From Candidatus Kapaibacterium sp. (lineage in GTDB: Bacteria > Bacteroidota > Ignavibacteria > Kapaibacteriales > HRBIN21), in contig JANXCT010000001.1 in NCBI GenBank assembly GCA_025059875.1, forward strand, positions 310,001 to 374,000: 64,000 bases of DNA. Direction: 5' to 3'. Shown piece by piece: positions 24,896-33,446 of the stretch; positions within the stretch are counted from its first letter, which is position 1; every line of letters starts with the position of its first letter. The position numbers and the translations under genes are program-made. A model generated the notes under the pieces. It searched no databases. It was not told the origin of the DNA and was given only the letters and a program-made list of their open reading frames with translations.

Positions 24896-27800
24896 TCATC
24901 GGAGCCAGGGTACCAGGAAGCGCTCTGCCGTGCTTCCGTCGGCTGAACGGACTGTAAGGACATAGAACCCACTCGCCAGTGTCTGGGTGGGGACAATCAC
25001 CGTGTGGAAGCCATTGACGAGCTCCCGAGAATGCCAGCATTGGCGGCCATCGGGAGTATTGAGGCGAAGGTCCCAGAGTTCGCGGATGGGGCTGTAGAGC
25101 TGGATGTGGAGCCCATCAGCGGCTACCCTGACAGTCGCCCACGGGGCTGCACGGATGCCGAAGCGGCCGGGGCTGCAAAAGAGCACTATCAGGAACCCAT
25201 CGCGGGTCTCCACGGAGGTCTGCTTCTGTGCGACGACCCGGACGTTAGCAAAGTGGATTGGTGTCTCTGAGGGCAGGGATGCCAGCACGACGCCGACGAG
25301 TCGTGCGATCGGTCGGGAGGTGCTAGCATCTGGAATTGGCGGGACGTTGACAGTGCAATGCAGTCGTCCAGCGCCGTCGTAGGAAGAGGGAGCCCTGCCG
25401 GCTTCTGTCGAAACCTCCAGCGGGAAGAAGAGGGCGGGGTCAAACCGGAGCTCTATCTCCAGTTGCTGTGCCACGGCACGTTGCGTCGGTCCCTGGAGCC
25501 ATAATGGGATACTGAGGGTATCCCCAGGACGAGCAGCATGGCGATCGATCCAAAGCTGCAGCGTGTAGGCCTCTATCGGCACAACGGCGCGGAGCTCTCC
25601 ACTTGCTGTGACTTCACATACGGAGCGTGCCCTGACCTGAAGCGTGGCTTGCCAGCTCCCAGATTGCACAGCGGTAAAACGGATAGGGAGCACCAAGCTT
25701 TGCCTTGCTGGCAGGAGGAGTGGCAGTGGAGAGAGCCCCTCCAAAGCGAATCCTGCATCTGCGGGCTCAATCCAGACGGCTTCGACTTGCACATCCACAG
25801 GCGAGGGGTTCTGGAGGACAACGGTGTCCACCTTGGACTCTCCAACCCAGATGCTGCCGAAGTCCCGAGCCGGTGGTGTGACAGCGAGCTGCGGCCGAAC
25901 GCCAATGACTGTCACCGACCATAGGAGCTCGCCGGGACAGACAAGGCTCCTTAGGCGCAGCGTGAAGTGATTTGCACCCTCTCGGAGCTGCTCTGGGGAG
26001 AGTCGGAGTAGAATCGTGTCGTAGCCCTTCCCTGGTAAGGCGAAGCGTGCCGGACTCTGAAGCTGTAGAGCGGGTGTTGGAGGGATAAGCTCAGCGAGCA
26101 CAGTGTCCGTGAGCATACCGCTATTGTAGACGGGCAGGGCAAGGATACGCTCAGCCTCACAGACTTCGGCGGTGAGTGTGTCCGGTGGGAGCGGTGGGGA
26201 GAGTTGGAGGATGGAGCGGTAGAACTCGGCCGCTATAGGATAGCGCAGTACCAGCGAATCTCCTGAGGATTCCGCGATGAGGACAAGCTCAGCCATAAAG
26301 CGCCCTTCTACGGGAGTCTGAATCCGGAGGCGGATGGGTAGGAGCTCTCCAGCCCGAACGACAAAGGGCAGCGGTGGTAGTCCAGTGAGCTCAAAGGCCG
26401 GTGTCGGAGGTTCAATCCAAACGGAACGGACGAGCCCCAGAGTCTCGGGGAGATGCGGGTCAGTGTCGCCAATCCATAAGAGCGTGACCACAGTGTCCAA
26501 CGGTATGCAGAGCCGGCGCCACTCAGGCGATGTCCCAAGCTCCACGCGGAGGCGCGAGCGTGGCCGAACGATCTCCACGGGGATGCACGTAGTCGTGGGG
26601 CACTCTGCATCGCTCTCTACGCAGAGTGTGCCACTGTATCGGGCTGCAGTGTCGGTCGGTAGGAGTTGCAGTGCGATCTCCTGCTGTGTCCCGCTCTGGA
26701 CCCATGTGCCTACGGGAGGCTCCAGGATGCGCAGCCATGAGGGAGCTGGTGGATCCCAGCGGTAGCGATCCAATCGGAGGTGGGCCGAGCCAACAGCGGC
26801 CAATGGAGTCCGGAGGGTGTCTGCTTTCGCCGCGGGGATTTGCCTCTGCAGACGTCCAGCGAGGAACTGCCCTGCTGCCCGGATACCCTCACCACGGACG
26901 GCGATGGCAATTCGCTCTCCACAGGGTGTAGCCGTGATGAGCACCGTGTCAGCAAAGCTGCCCTCCCATGCGGGGCTGAATCGGATGCGCAGGCCTACGG
27001 AGTCCATACCCAGGATGAGCGGTGGGTTCCGCCGGTCTTCCAGCTCTGCTGCAAACGGCGGAGCAATGCGTGGCTGGCTCAAGAATGCCGTCAGAGTCCC
27101 ACGATTCTCCAGGCGGAGGCGGATCTCGCGGCTTGTTCCCACGCAGACACGCCCGAAGTCGTAGGACTGGAGCTGGCTCACGACGGCTGTCCGACGGGCC
27201 TCGCCACCAAGCTCAATGCGGAAGGGGTTCTTCTGTCCACGGGCCTTCGTGGAGTCGTTGTTCTCAAGCCACACGGTAGCTGTGAAGGGGCCTTCAGCGG
27301 ATGGCTGAATAAGGAGCAGCAGGGTGTCGGCACGGCGCGGAGGGATGCGGATAGGGAAGCTCCGGCCACTACTCCAGCCCAGTACAGTGATGGTGCCTGC
27401 AGGAGACTGCTCTATCCAGAGGCGCGGGATGTGGAGCGTATCGTTGCCCGTGTTGGCGATGGGGATGGAGTCCACTTGGCTAAGCTGGCAGCGGAGCGGG
27501 TATGTTCGGACCGTAGGGGCTGTCAGGATGGGTGATATCCCGTAGGCCCGCACGACGATTGTGGTGTCGTGGGTGCACGGCTGGAGTCGGACTCGGAAGC
27601 GGGCCTCTGTCCAGCCTGTATCGGTCGGGAGGATGCTGAAGCTGAGCGTGGCTCCCTGGCGTGGGATTGGCAAAGGTGGGGGCGACTCGGGACGGATGTT
27701 AGGGTCTCCTCCGATCCAGTCAATGCGGACAATCGCTGCGCTATCTCGGCTCCGCCATGGGAGCTGGACTGTTGTCCGGACACCGCATGGGGCAGCAGCA

Positions 27801-29107
27801 ACCACGAGTGTGTCCCGTTCTGGAAAGCCATCCCGCTGGCGTCCAATCCCGACGAGCTCCAGCCGACGTACCGTGCCGTCTGCGAAGGTTGCCACCAACT
27901 GGGCACGGTGCACCCCAGCCCGCGTAGGCTCAAACTGTAGAGGGATTGGCGTCCATGAGCACGACGCCAGAACGGCGTTTGGAGGGAAGTTCCCTAATCG
28001 GAATGCAGAGGCGTCTGCCCCAGTAATGCTGAGGGTGACGGAGCTCTGCGTAAACGAACGGTTCTCCAGCCGCACGACGCGCTCGACACTGCCTGGGATG
28101 CAGACGTCGGGGAAGATGAGAGTGTCGCGTTCAAAGCGGCGCTCTGGGGGACCATAGCGCCAGACGCCCTGCCCAACGACCCAGCCGAGCGTGTCGTTGA
28201 CAAACCAGATGTCGTCTAGGTGCAGTGTGGTGTCAATCCCGCAGTTGCGGAGCTGCCACGTCTGACCACCATCGGAAGTGTAGTAGGCCGCCCCGTTGTA
28301 TCCACATGCCCAGCCAGTTGTAGCATTGAGCAGGAAGGCCCCGAACATCGGTCGGCCGGTGGAGAATTCCCTCCACGTCGTGCCGCCGTCCGTAGAGAAG
28401 CGCATACCGCCGGCATTCCCTTGACCGCTGCAGGTGATTCCAGCAAAGGGCAGGAGGAAGGAGTTACCGATGCGGGTGATCTCTTCCTGCCACACAGCCG
28501 AGCCAGAAGAGGCAAAGACAGCCCAACTCTGCCCACCGTCGGTTGTGCGCCAGAGACGGCCGCTACTGACGGCGTAACCTGTGCCGTCGGAGTAGAGCAA
28601 CAGGTCTGTCAGACCGCTGTTTGGCTCCGTGCCCGTGAAGAAGCTCCAGGTAGCCCCACCGTCCGTGCTGCGGAAGAAGCGCTGTGGCGTGCTACCACAG
28701 CCACCCCCGATGACCATCACGAGCGTTGGGCTGAGGGCGTAGCAGCCCCAGAGGGCAAAAGCGCTATCGGGAGTTACTTCCGTCCATGTGGTCCCCCCGT
28801 CGGTGGTACACCAAATCCCATCGGGACCGGAAGTGTAGCCAACGCTGGGGTTGACGAAGTGGATGCTCTCCAACTGATTGGCCCCTGGGATCCGCGTCCC
28901 CTGCCATGACTGACCACCGTTCGTGGTGCGGATGACCATCCCATTGAAGCCACAGACCCAGCCGTACTGCGGGTTAGAGGGCAGGAAGAAGACATCCAGC
29001 CAGTAGTTGCTGCTGTATGGGGCTGGGATCGAGGTGACTTTATGCCACTGCTGTGCCGTGACAACGATCGGGAAAACTGGGATGAGCACAAGCCAGCGTG
29101 CAGACAT
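24896..29107 (-). CDS. Giant T9SS-exported surface protein: YCF48-like propeller, Ig-like repeats, cohesin-like domain
   Basis: 1403 residues. A signal peptide is followed at about 25-330 by repeated DGGxTW/NGGQSW blades (for example RTTDGGQSWAVF, STDGGATWSF), as in YCF48/BNR beta-propellers. From about 340 to 1170 come successive Ig-like beta domains of the ASPM-SPD2-Hydin kind, often with the strand pattern VRLENRSF or IRFSPAWEGSF. Residues about 1178-1315 look like a cohesin-type domain (PGDTLSIPLWLQG, LEIELRFDPALFFP). The last 80 are a type A T9SS sorting domain (LASGFYVLTVRSADG). Predicted to be displayed or secreted through the outer membrane. A TATTTTG element at about 29136-29142 may be its promoter. 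Confidence 0.87.
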   Translation of the reverse strand: MSARWLVLIPVFPIVVTAQQWHKVTSIPAPYSSNYWLDVFFLPSNPQYGWVCGFNGMVIRTTNGGQSWQGTRIPGANQLESIHFVNPSVGYTSGPDGIWCTTDGGTTWTEVTPDSAFALWGCYALSPTLVMVIGGGCGSTPQRFFRSTDGGATWSFFTGTEPNSGLTDLLLYSDGTGYAVSSGRLWRTTDGGQSWAVFASSGSAVWQEEITRIGNSFLLPFAGITCSGQGNAGGMRFSTDGGTTWREFSTGRPMFGAFLLNATTGWACGYNGAAYYTSDGGQTWQLRNCGIDTTLHLDDIWFVNDTLGWVVGQGVWRYGPPERRFERDTLIFPDVCIPGSVERVVRLENRSFTQSSVTLSITGADASAFRLGNFPPNAVLASCSWTPIPLQFEPTRAGVHRAQLVATFADGTVRRLELVGIGRQRDGFPERDTLVVAAAPCGVRTTVQLPWRSRDSAAIVRIDWIGGDPNIRPESPPPLPIPRQGATLSFSILPTDTGWTEARFRVRLQPCTHDTTIVVRAYGISPILTAPTVRTYPLRCQLSQVDSIPIANTGNDTLHIPRLWIEQSPAGTITVLGWSSGRSFPIRIPPRRADTLLLLIQPSAEGPFTATVWLENNDSTKARGQKNPFRIELGGEARRTAVVSQLQSYDFGRVCVGTSREIRLRLENRGTLTAFLSQPRIAPPFAAELEDRRNPPLILGMDSVGLRIRFSPAWEGSFADTVLITATPCGERIAIAVRGEGIRAAGQFLAGRLQRQIPAAKADTLRTPLAAVGSAHLRLDRYRWDPPAPSWLRILEPPVGTWVQSGTQQEIALQLLPTDTAARYSGTLCVESDAECPTTTCIPVEIVRPRSRLRVELGTSPEWRRLCIPLDTVVTLLWIGDTDPHLPETLGLVRSVWIEPPTPAFELTGLPPLPFVVRAGELLPIRLRIQTPVEGRFMAELVLIAESSGDSLVLRYPIAAEFYRSILQLSPPLPPDTLTAEVCEAERILALPVYNSGMLTDTVLAELIPPTPALQLQSPARFALPGKGYDTILLRLSPEQLREGANHFTLRLRSLVCPGELLWSVTVIGVRPQLAVTPPARDFGSIWVGESKVDTVVLQNPSPVDVQVEAVWIEPADAGFALEGLSPLPLLLPARQSLVLPIRFTAVQSGSWQATLQVRARSVCEVTASGELRAVVPIEAYTLQLWIDRHAARPGDTLSIPLWLQGPTQRAVAQQLEIELRFDPALFFPLEVSTEAGRAPSSYDGAGRLHCTVNVPPIPDASTSRPIARLVGVVLASLPSETPIHFANVRVVAQKQTSVETRDGFLIVLFCSPGRFGIRAAPWATVRVAADGLHIQLYSPIRELWDLRLNTPDGRQCWHSRELVNGFHTVIVPTQTLASGFYVLTVRSADGSTAERFLVPWLR

Positions 29108-29153
29108 TGTTTAGGCCCTTCGACGCTGTCTTTTACAAAATACGCCAATGGCG

Positions 29154-30845
29154 CTACGTAGGCACCTGCGCTCTCTGCCCCGTCGGCGAGAAGAGCTGCT
29201 GAAGGCGACGTTCCATGAGCGCCATCAGCACTGCTCTGCAGAGCTCACCAACAGGTGCTGTTGCCGGGCACAAGAGTCGGTCACCCACTGGGAGCTCGTC
29301 TGGGGGTTCGTAGCGGGGTGCTAAGCGCTCAAGTTCCCGAAGGCCTGCGTCGGAGTCGGTCGGAGTACCCCGGCGTTCTGCAACCCGTTGGCGGAGTACC
29401 TCCATCGGGGCTGTGAGTTCAACAAAGATCGTGGGAACCCCACTTTGGCTGGCTTTGCGGCGGAAGCTATCCCGTAGGGAGCGTCGGGCGAACGTGGCGT
29501 CTACGATGGCACCACCATGGAGGCGGAGGAGATCGCTAGCGCTCTGCCACAGTTGCTGGTATGTTCGGTGAGTCATCGGCGGAGAGTAGAGCCATGGTCG
29601 CAGCCACTCTGGACTAGGCTCTAAGGCAGGGAGTCCTGCTAAGGTCTTGCGGATTGCGTCGGAGCTGACCACGTGCCATCCCAGTTCCTGGGCAATGCTC
29701 CGGGCCAAGGTCGTCTTGCCGGAGCCAATTGGCCCCATGATGACGAGGATGGTTGGCTCTGAGCCAATGGTGGCGTATCGGAGTGCAAGCTGGAAGTAGC
29801 GTCGGGCTCGGTCGTAGGCATTGGCCCGTTCGTGTTCCGGTACTTCCGGAGATGCCCCCCGTAGGCTCTCCACCTTGCCTCGTACGTAGGCGCGGTAGCA
29901 CTTGTAGAAGTCCGCCAGCAGCCGGAGCTCGGGGTCCTGTAGGAGGGTTGCTGCTGTCTCCACGGCGACTTTGCTGAGGGCAGGGTAGCCGTAGAAGTCC
30001 AGATCCATCGCCAAGAAAGCGATGTCGTTGGCGACATCAATGCAGCGGAAGCGCTCGTTGAACTCGATGCAATCGTAGATGAGGATGCGCCGCGGGGTGT
30101 AGGCGATATGCTCGCTGTGGAGGTCTCCGTGGCACTCTAGAATCCGCTTCTGCTCCAGGCGGCGCTGGAAGAGCTCGGCCGCCTCGTTGTAGACCCTCTC
30201 GGTGTAGTGGCGGATAAGCTCGTAGGCTAGTGCCGAGACAGTCGTTCCAACAAAGGGCTGGGTCTGCTCGAAGTTTTCGTCCGTGCTAATCCGGAGCCGC
30301 TCGGGACTACCCCAGGAGAGGACTTCCGGGGTCGGCTCTTGGCCTGCGTAGAGGTGGGCTACGAGGTGGCGGATGATGCGGCGAATGTCTTCTGGGCGGA
30401 CGGTGGGGCGCCGCTGTTGAAGACGGTAACGGAGCACCCACCCTTCGGGAATGTAGCGCATCAGGAGAGCATGTTCTACAGCAGGGCCACGTCCGCCGAA
30501 CCGGAGGCGCCCCGTCGATGTCCGCGTAATCGGGAGGATCCGGCGGTAGATGCCGGGAGCCAATCGGCGGTTGAGCTCAAGCTCTCGCTGGAGGAAGTAG
30601 TAGCGGCGTTCGGCGGTGGAGTAGTCTAGGAATCCGAGGTTGACGGGCTTCTTGACCTTGTACACCCACGGTGGGACGAGAGCGACGTACGATGCATGCG
30701 TCTGGACGAGCCGAACGGTTGAAGGTCGGTGAGGATACGATGCTGGATCGCTGAGGAAGGCCAGGAGCTCTGACGGAGAAATCGAGGAGCCGACGAAAGA
30801 CCCCTCCGTCTGAGGGTCAGGGTAAACCTCACGCTGATGAGGCAT
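29154..30845 (-). CDS. Aminoglycoside-phosphotransferase-like domain fused to P-loop kinase
   Basis: 563 residues with two enzyme-like domains. Residues about 45-335 form a protein-kinase-like phosphotransferase domain, with a catalytic-loop motif CHGDLHSEHIAY and a metal motif IYDCIEFNERFRCIDVANDI. Residues about 360-560 form a P-loop kinase (GPIGSGKTTLARSIAQEL) with zeta-toxin/shikimate-kinase-like HVVSSDAIRKTLAG. The fusion is a known but biochemically obscure bacterial family, usually labelled bifunctional APH/ATP-binding protein. Nothing in the sequence specifies an antibiotic substrate, so resistance should not be assumed. It is the last gene of the long suf-associated reverse cluster and overlaps the regulator gene upstream by 17 bp. 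Confidence 0.82.
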   Translation of the reverse strand: MPHQREVYPDPQTEGSFVGSSISPSELLAFLSDPASYPHRPSTVRLVQTHASYVALVPPWVYKVKKPVNLGFLDYSTAERRYYFLQRELELNRRLAPGIYRRILPITRTSTGRLRFGGRGPAVEHALLMRYIPEGWVLRYRLQQRRPTVRPEDIRRIIRHLVAHLYAGQEPTPEVLSWGSPERLRISTDENFEQTQPFVGTTVSALAYELIRHYTERVYNEAAELFQRRLEQKRILECHGDLHSEHIAYTPRRILIYDCIEFNERFRCIDVANDIAFLAMDLDFYGYPALSKVAVETAATLLQDPELRLLADFYKCYRAYVRGKVESLRGASPEVPEHERANAYDRARRYFQLALRYATIGSEPTILVIMGPIGSGKTTLARSIAQELGWHVVSSDAIRKTLAGLPALEPSPEWLRPWLYSPPMTHRTYQQLWQSASDLLRLHGGAIVDATFARRSLRDSFRRKASQSGVPTIFVELTAPMEVLRQRVAERRGTPTDSDAGLRELERLAPRYEPPDELPVGDRLLCPATAPVGELCRAVLMALMERRLQQLFSPTGQRAQVPT

Positions 30846-31575
30846 CCGCTGATGTGTCTGCTGGTGTCTCAGCTACGGGGCGGAAACGGTAGCCGAGGTT
30901 CTTGACAGTCTCCAGGAGCTCGGCGTAGTGCCGAAGTTTGGCGCGGATCTTTGCTACGTGGACATCTATAGTCCGAGGAGTCACCACCTGGCTCTCGCCC
31001 CAAATGAGGCGTAGCAGCTCTTGCCGCGAGAAGACGCGGCCAGGATTGGCTGCCAACAGGGCTAGGAGTTCAAACTCCTTGCGAGCAAAGAAGACTTCGC
31101 GCCCTTCGTAGCGGGCACTGTAGCTGGCGCGGCGCAGCTCTAAGCCGCCAACACGGATGACTTCAGGCGCCACCAGGACTTCTGTGCGAGTCCGTTCGCG
31201 GAGGCGCCGCATGATGGCGCTGATTCGAGCAACGAGCAGGCGTGGGCTGATTGGCTTGACGATGTAGTCGTCTGCGCCGAGCTCTAAGCCTACGATTTGG
31301 TCTACTTCGTCAGAGCGTGCCGTCAGGAAGAGCACTGGAATGGAAGCAGTCTCCGGCAGCTGCCTAAGTCGGCGATAGACCTCAAACCCATCTGTGCCAG
31401 GCATTATGATGTCCAAGACGATGAGATCGGGACGCACTTGCCGTGCTAACTCTATCGCACGTTCACCGTCGTGGGCTGCAATTGTATTCCACCCCTGCCG
31501 CCGGAAAGTGTAGGCTAGGAGTTCCGTGATGTCCCGCTCGTCGTCAACGACCAGGATCACTGGAGGTTCGTTCAT
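30829..31575 (-). CDS. OmpR/PhoB-type response regulator
   Basis: 248 residues: receiver domain (acidic DDER, phosphorylatable Asp in LIVLDIIMPGTDG, Lys in DYIVKPISP) and a C-terminal winged-helix DNA-binding domain (FFARKEFELLALLAANPGRV, VTPRTIDVHVAKIRAKL, VKNLGYRF). No histidine kinase gene is adjacent; the regulator sits 29 bp downstream of superoxide dismutase and is followed by the APH/kinase fusion. It is therefore an orphan regulator, and its targets cannot be inferred. The Ala/Thr/Ser-rich tail after residue 235 is probably flexible. Confidence 0.93.
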   Translation of the reverse strand: MNEPPVILVVDDERDITELLAYTFRRQGWNTIAAHDGERAIELARQVRPDLIVLDIIMPGTDGFEVYRRLRQLPETASIPVLFLTARSDEVDQIVGLELGADDYIVKPISPRLLVARISAIMRRLRERTRTEVLVAPEVIRVGGLELRRASYSARYEGREVFFARKEFELLALLAANPGRVFSRQELLRLIWGESQVVTPRTIDVHVAKIRAKLRHYAELLETVKNLGYRFRPVAETPADTSADASSA

Positions 31576-31604
31576 GGATGAGGGCTTTCATGCCCAACAG
31601 AACT

Positions 31605-32246
31605 TCACCCTTGCGGGCTCCGCAACACGTATGTGCGGTAGAGCTCGTTGATCCGCCCCCAGTGCAGGTTCGCTAGGAAATTATCCACGTAGCGAGCGCG
31701 AGCAGGACCGTCCTTGTGGTAGTATGCGTGCTCGAAGACGTCGCAGGCAATCAGCGGGATGCCGCCCCAAATAGCGCCATAGTGATGCTCATCCACCAGG
31801 ACGTTGAGGAGACGGCCGCTGTAGAGCTGGTCGTAAACTAGCAGTGCCCATCCCGAGAGTTTTGCCGACAGTGCCGTTGCCTTGAAGTCTGCTTTCCACG
31901 CCTCGAGGCTCCCGAACTCACGCTCTATGGCAGCCACGACATCGGGGCCTTTGCTGGGATCTCCATCGCCACCGAGGACCTTCCAGTAGATGTCGTGCAG
32001 CAACGCACCAGCGTGGTTCCAAGTGAAGCGACGCTTCAACTCGCCAATATGGGACCAATTCCCGTTGGCTGCGGAACGGTCAGCCTTCTCCAGCTCCTCC
32101 TCTATCCGGTTCAGTGCTGTCACATAGCCCTTGTGGTGAGTGTTGTAGTGCCAATCGGCCGTCTCTGGGGAGATGACCTGCTTGAGTAGCTCAGCCGCTT
32201 CCTCGTCCGAATACGGTCGAGGATTGAATTTCCACTGGTAGGGCAT
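31605..32246 (-). CDS. Iron/manganese superoxide dismutase
   Basis: Dismutates superoxide in the cytoplasm. 213 residues with the Fe/Mn-SOD ligands in place: His in WHYNTHHKGYV, His in FTWNHAGALLHDIYW, and Asp plus His in IACDVFEHAYYHKDG. LSGWALLVYDQ is the usual core strand. The loop after the last His (HKDGPARARYVDNF) differs a little from the textbook LDYQNRRPDYV pattern, so metal preference (Fe, Mn or cambialistic) cannot be told from sequence. Position at the end of the suf cluster, 32 bp after the A-type carrier, ties Fe-S assembly to oxidative-stress defence. Confidence 0.93.
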   Translation of the reverse strand: MPYQWKFNPRPYSDEEAAELLKQVISPETADWHYNTHHKGYVTALNRIEEELEKADRSAANGNWSHIGELKRRFTWNHAGALLHDIYWKVLGGDGDPSKGPDVVAAIEREFGSLEAWKADFKATALSAKLSGWALLVYDQLYSGRLLNVLVDEHHYGAIWGGIPLIACDVFEHAYYHKDGPARARYVDNFLANLHWGRINELYRTYVLRSPQG

Positions 32247-32278
32247 GGCTTTTCGGGCTAGAATGTGGGACAGACTGT

Positions 32279-32665
32279 CTACACACCGAAGGAATGACCA
32301 CAGCCGCAGGTGCGGGTCGCATTCGGATTGCGGAAGGTAAAGCCGCGCTGCATGAGTCCGTCGGCGAAGTCCAGCGTGCAGCCCATGAGGTAGAAGGCAC
32401 TACGCTGGTCAATGAAGACTGGGATACCGTCGGCCTCTAGGATGAAGTCATTGGCTCGGGGGCGCTCGTCAAAGCCCAACACGTACGAAAAGCCCGCACA
32501 TCCACCACCACGGACCCCCATCCGCAGCCCGTAGTGCTCGGGGATCTGGTGTTCGCGCCGAATGCGGTGCAGTTCCTCTAGGGCGCGAGCGGTGATGGTG
32601 ATTGCGTCTTCCTCATCGGCACCCTCGATTGCAAAGGCCAACCGTACATCCGTCACGGTTGTCAT
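32279..32665 (-). CDS. A-type Fe-S carrier (HesB/IscA/ErpA family)
   Basis: 128 residues from the ATG at 32665, which overlaps the Rrf2 gene stop by 4 bp. The three cluster-binding cysteines are present: Cys56 in RGGGCAGFSYVLGF and Cys120/Cys122 in TRTCGCGHSFGV, i.e. the C-x63-C-x-C pattern of the family. The protein receives [Fe-S] clusters from the SufBCD scaffold and passes them to apoproteins. An N-terminal extension of about 20 residues precedes the domain. A second copy of this fold, stripped of all three cysteines, is fused to a SufT domain two genes upstream in the operon. Confidence 0.95.
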   Translation of the reverse strand: MTTVTDVRLAFAIEGADEEDAITITARALEELHRIRREHQIPEHYGLRMGVRGGGCAGFSYVLGFDERPRANDFILEADGIPVFIDQRSAFYLMGCTLDFADGLMQRGFTFRNPNATRTCGCGHSFGV

Positions 32666-33081
32666 AGCTCTACCCGTGAGTATCCGACCAACTCCGCAAG
32701 TGTCGTGGACGCCAAGAGATCGTGGAGCCGGTGCTCTAAGACGGCCAGAGGATGCCGGATCGTGCACTGGGGGAAGATGTGGCAGCGGTGCTCGTCACCA
32801 CGGCATTCTACTAGTCCGCCCCATTCTCCCTCCACGGCATCAATGACCATTGACAGCGTAATCATCTCCGGGGGCTGTAGGAGCGAATAGCCGCCGTGAA
32901 CACCGTGGTGGGCGCGAATGAGCCTAGCACGGCTGAGTTGTTGGAGGACTTTAGCAAGGAACTCGCTCGAGAGATTGTAGGCACAGGCTATTTCCCGGGC
33001 AGTTGCAATCCCCGGGTGTCGAGCTAAGTGATATAGGGCCAAGAGAGCGTATTCCACGCGGCGGGAGAGCCTCAGCATCAC
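32662..33081 (-). CDS. Rrf2-family Fe-S transcription regulator, IscR-like
   Basis: 139 residues: an N-terminal winged helix-turn-helix (RRVEYALLALYHLARHPGIA, AKVLQQLSRARLIRAHHGVHGGY) and the Rrf2 wing, then three cysteines at 93, 100 and 106 (ECRGDEHRCHIFPQC, C-x6-C-x5-C). IscR binds its [2Fe-2S] cluster through C-x5-C-x5-C plus a His, so this spacing is close to that of a cluster sensor. It lies inside the suf operon and overlaps both neighbours by 4 bp. The obvious target is the palindrome in front of sufB at 39456-39488, giving feedback control of the operon. Operator binding is an inference. Confidence 0.92.
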   Translation of the reverse strand: MMLRLSRRVEYALLALYHLARHPGIATAREIACAYNLSSEFLAKVLQQLSRARLIRAHHGVHGGYSLLQPPEMITLSMVIDAVEGEWGGLVECRGDEHRCHIFPQCTIRHPLAVLEHRLHDLLASTTLAELVGYSRVEL

Positions 33082-33425
33082 TGGTCGTAGTCTACTACAA
33101 TGCGGTCAGTGAGCGGGAGGGACTGGCATGTCAGGATGTAGCCTTGTGCTACCTCCTCCTCCGTCAGTGCGTCGTTGATCTCCATCTGCACTTGTCCTTC
33201 GACCAGCTTTGCTCGACAGGTAGCGCAGTAGCCGCTGAGGCATGAATGGGGGGCATCCAGTCCCGCTTCTATGGCAGCGTAGAGAACGTACTCGGTTGGT
33301 TTCATGCTGAAGGTGTGTGTCTCACCATACAGTCGGACGGTTACCTGGACTGTTCCGTCCGGACCAGTTGTTGGCTGTGCTGTGTTGGCGGAGTGTTCAC
33401 CTGAGGTTGGGGTTACCTCTGCCAT
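33078..33425 (-). CDS. [2Fe-2S] ferredoxin, plant/bacterial type
   Basis: 115 residues from the ATG at 33425; a TTG at 33443 is also in frame. The plant-type ligand pattern is complete: CLSGYCATC gives C-x4-C-x2-C, with the fourth Cys about 30 residues later in GYILTCQSL. The N-terminal 22 or so residues are an Ala/Thr/Ser-rich extension. In this position, between the SufT fusion and the Rrf2 regulator, it probably supplies electrons for cluster assembly or repair, like Fdx in isc operons, but a link to other redox partners is possible. Confidence 0.93.
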   Translation of the reverse strand: MAEVTPTSGEHSANTAQPTTGPDGTVQVTVRLYGETHTFSMKPTEYVLYAAIEAGLDAPHSCLSGYCATCRAKLVEGQVQMEINDALTEEEVAQGYILTCQSLPLTDRIVVDYDQ

Positions 33426-33446
33426 TCTCTCGCGAAGACTCAACTC

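Noticed and set aside
29154-30845. Aminoglycoside resistance gene
   Set aside because: Only the phosphotransferase fold is recognisable; fusion to a P-loop kinase is a different, uncharacterised family and nothing shows an antibiotic substrate.
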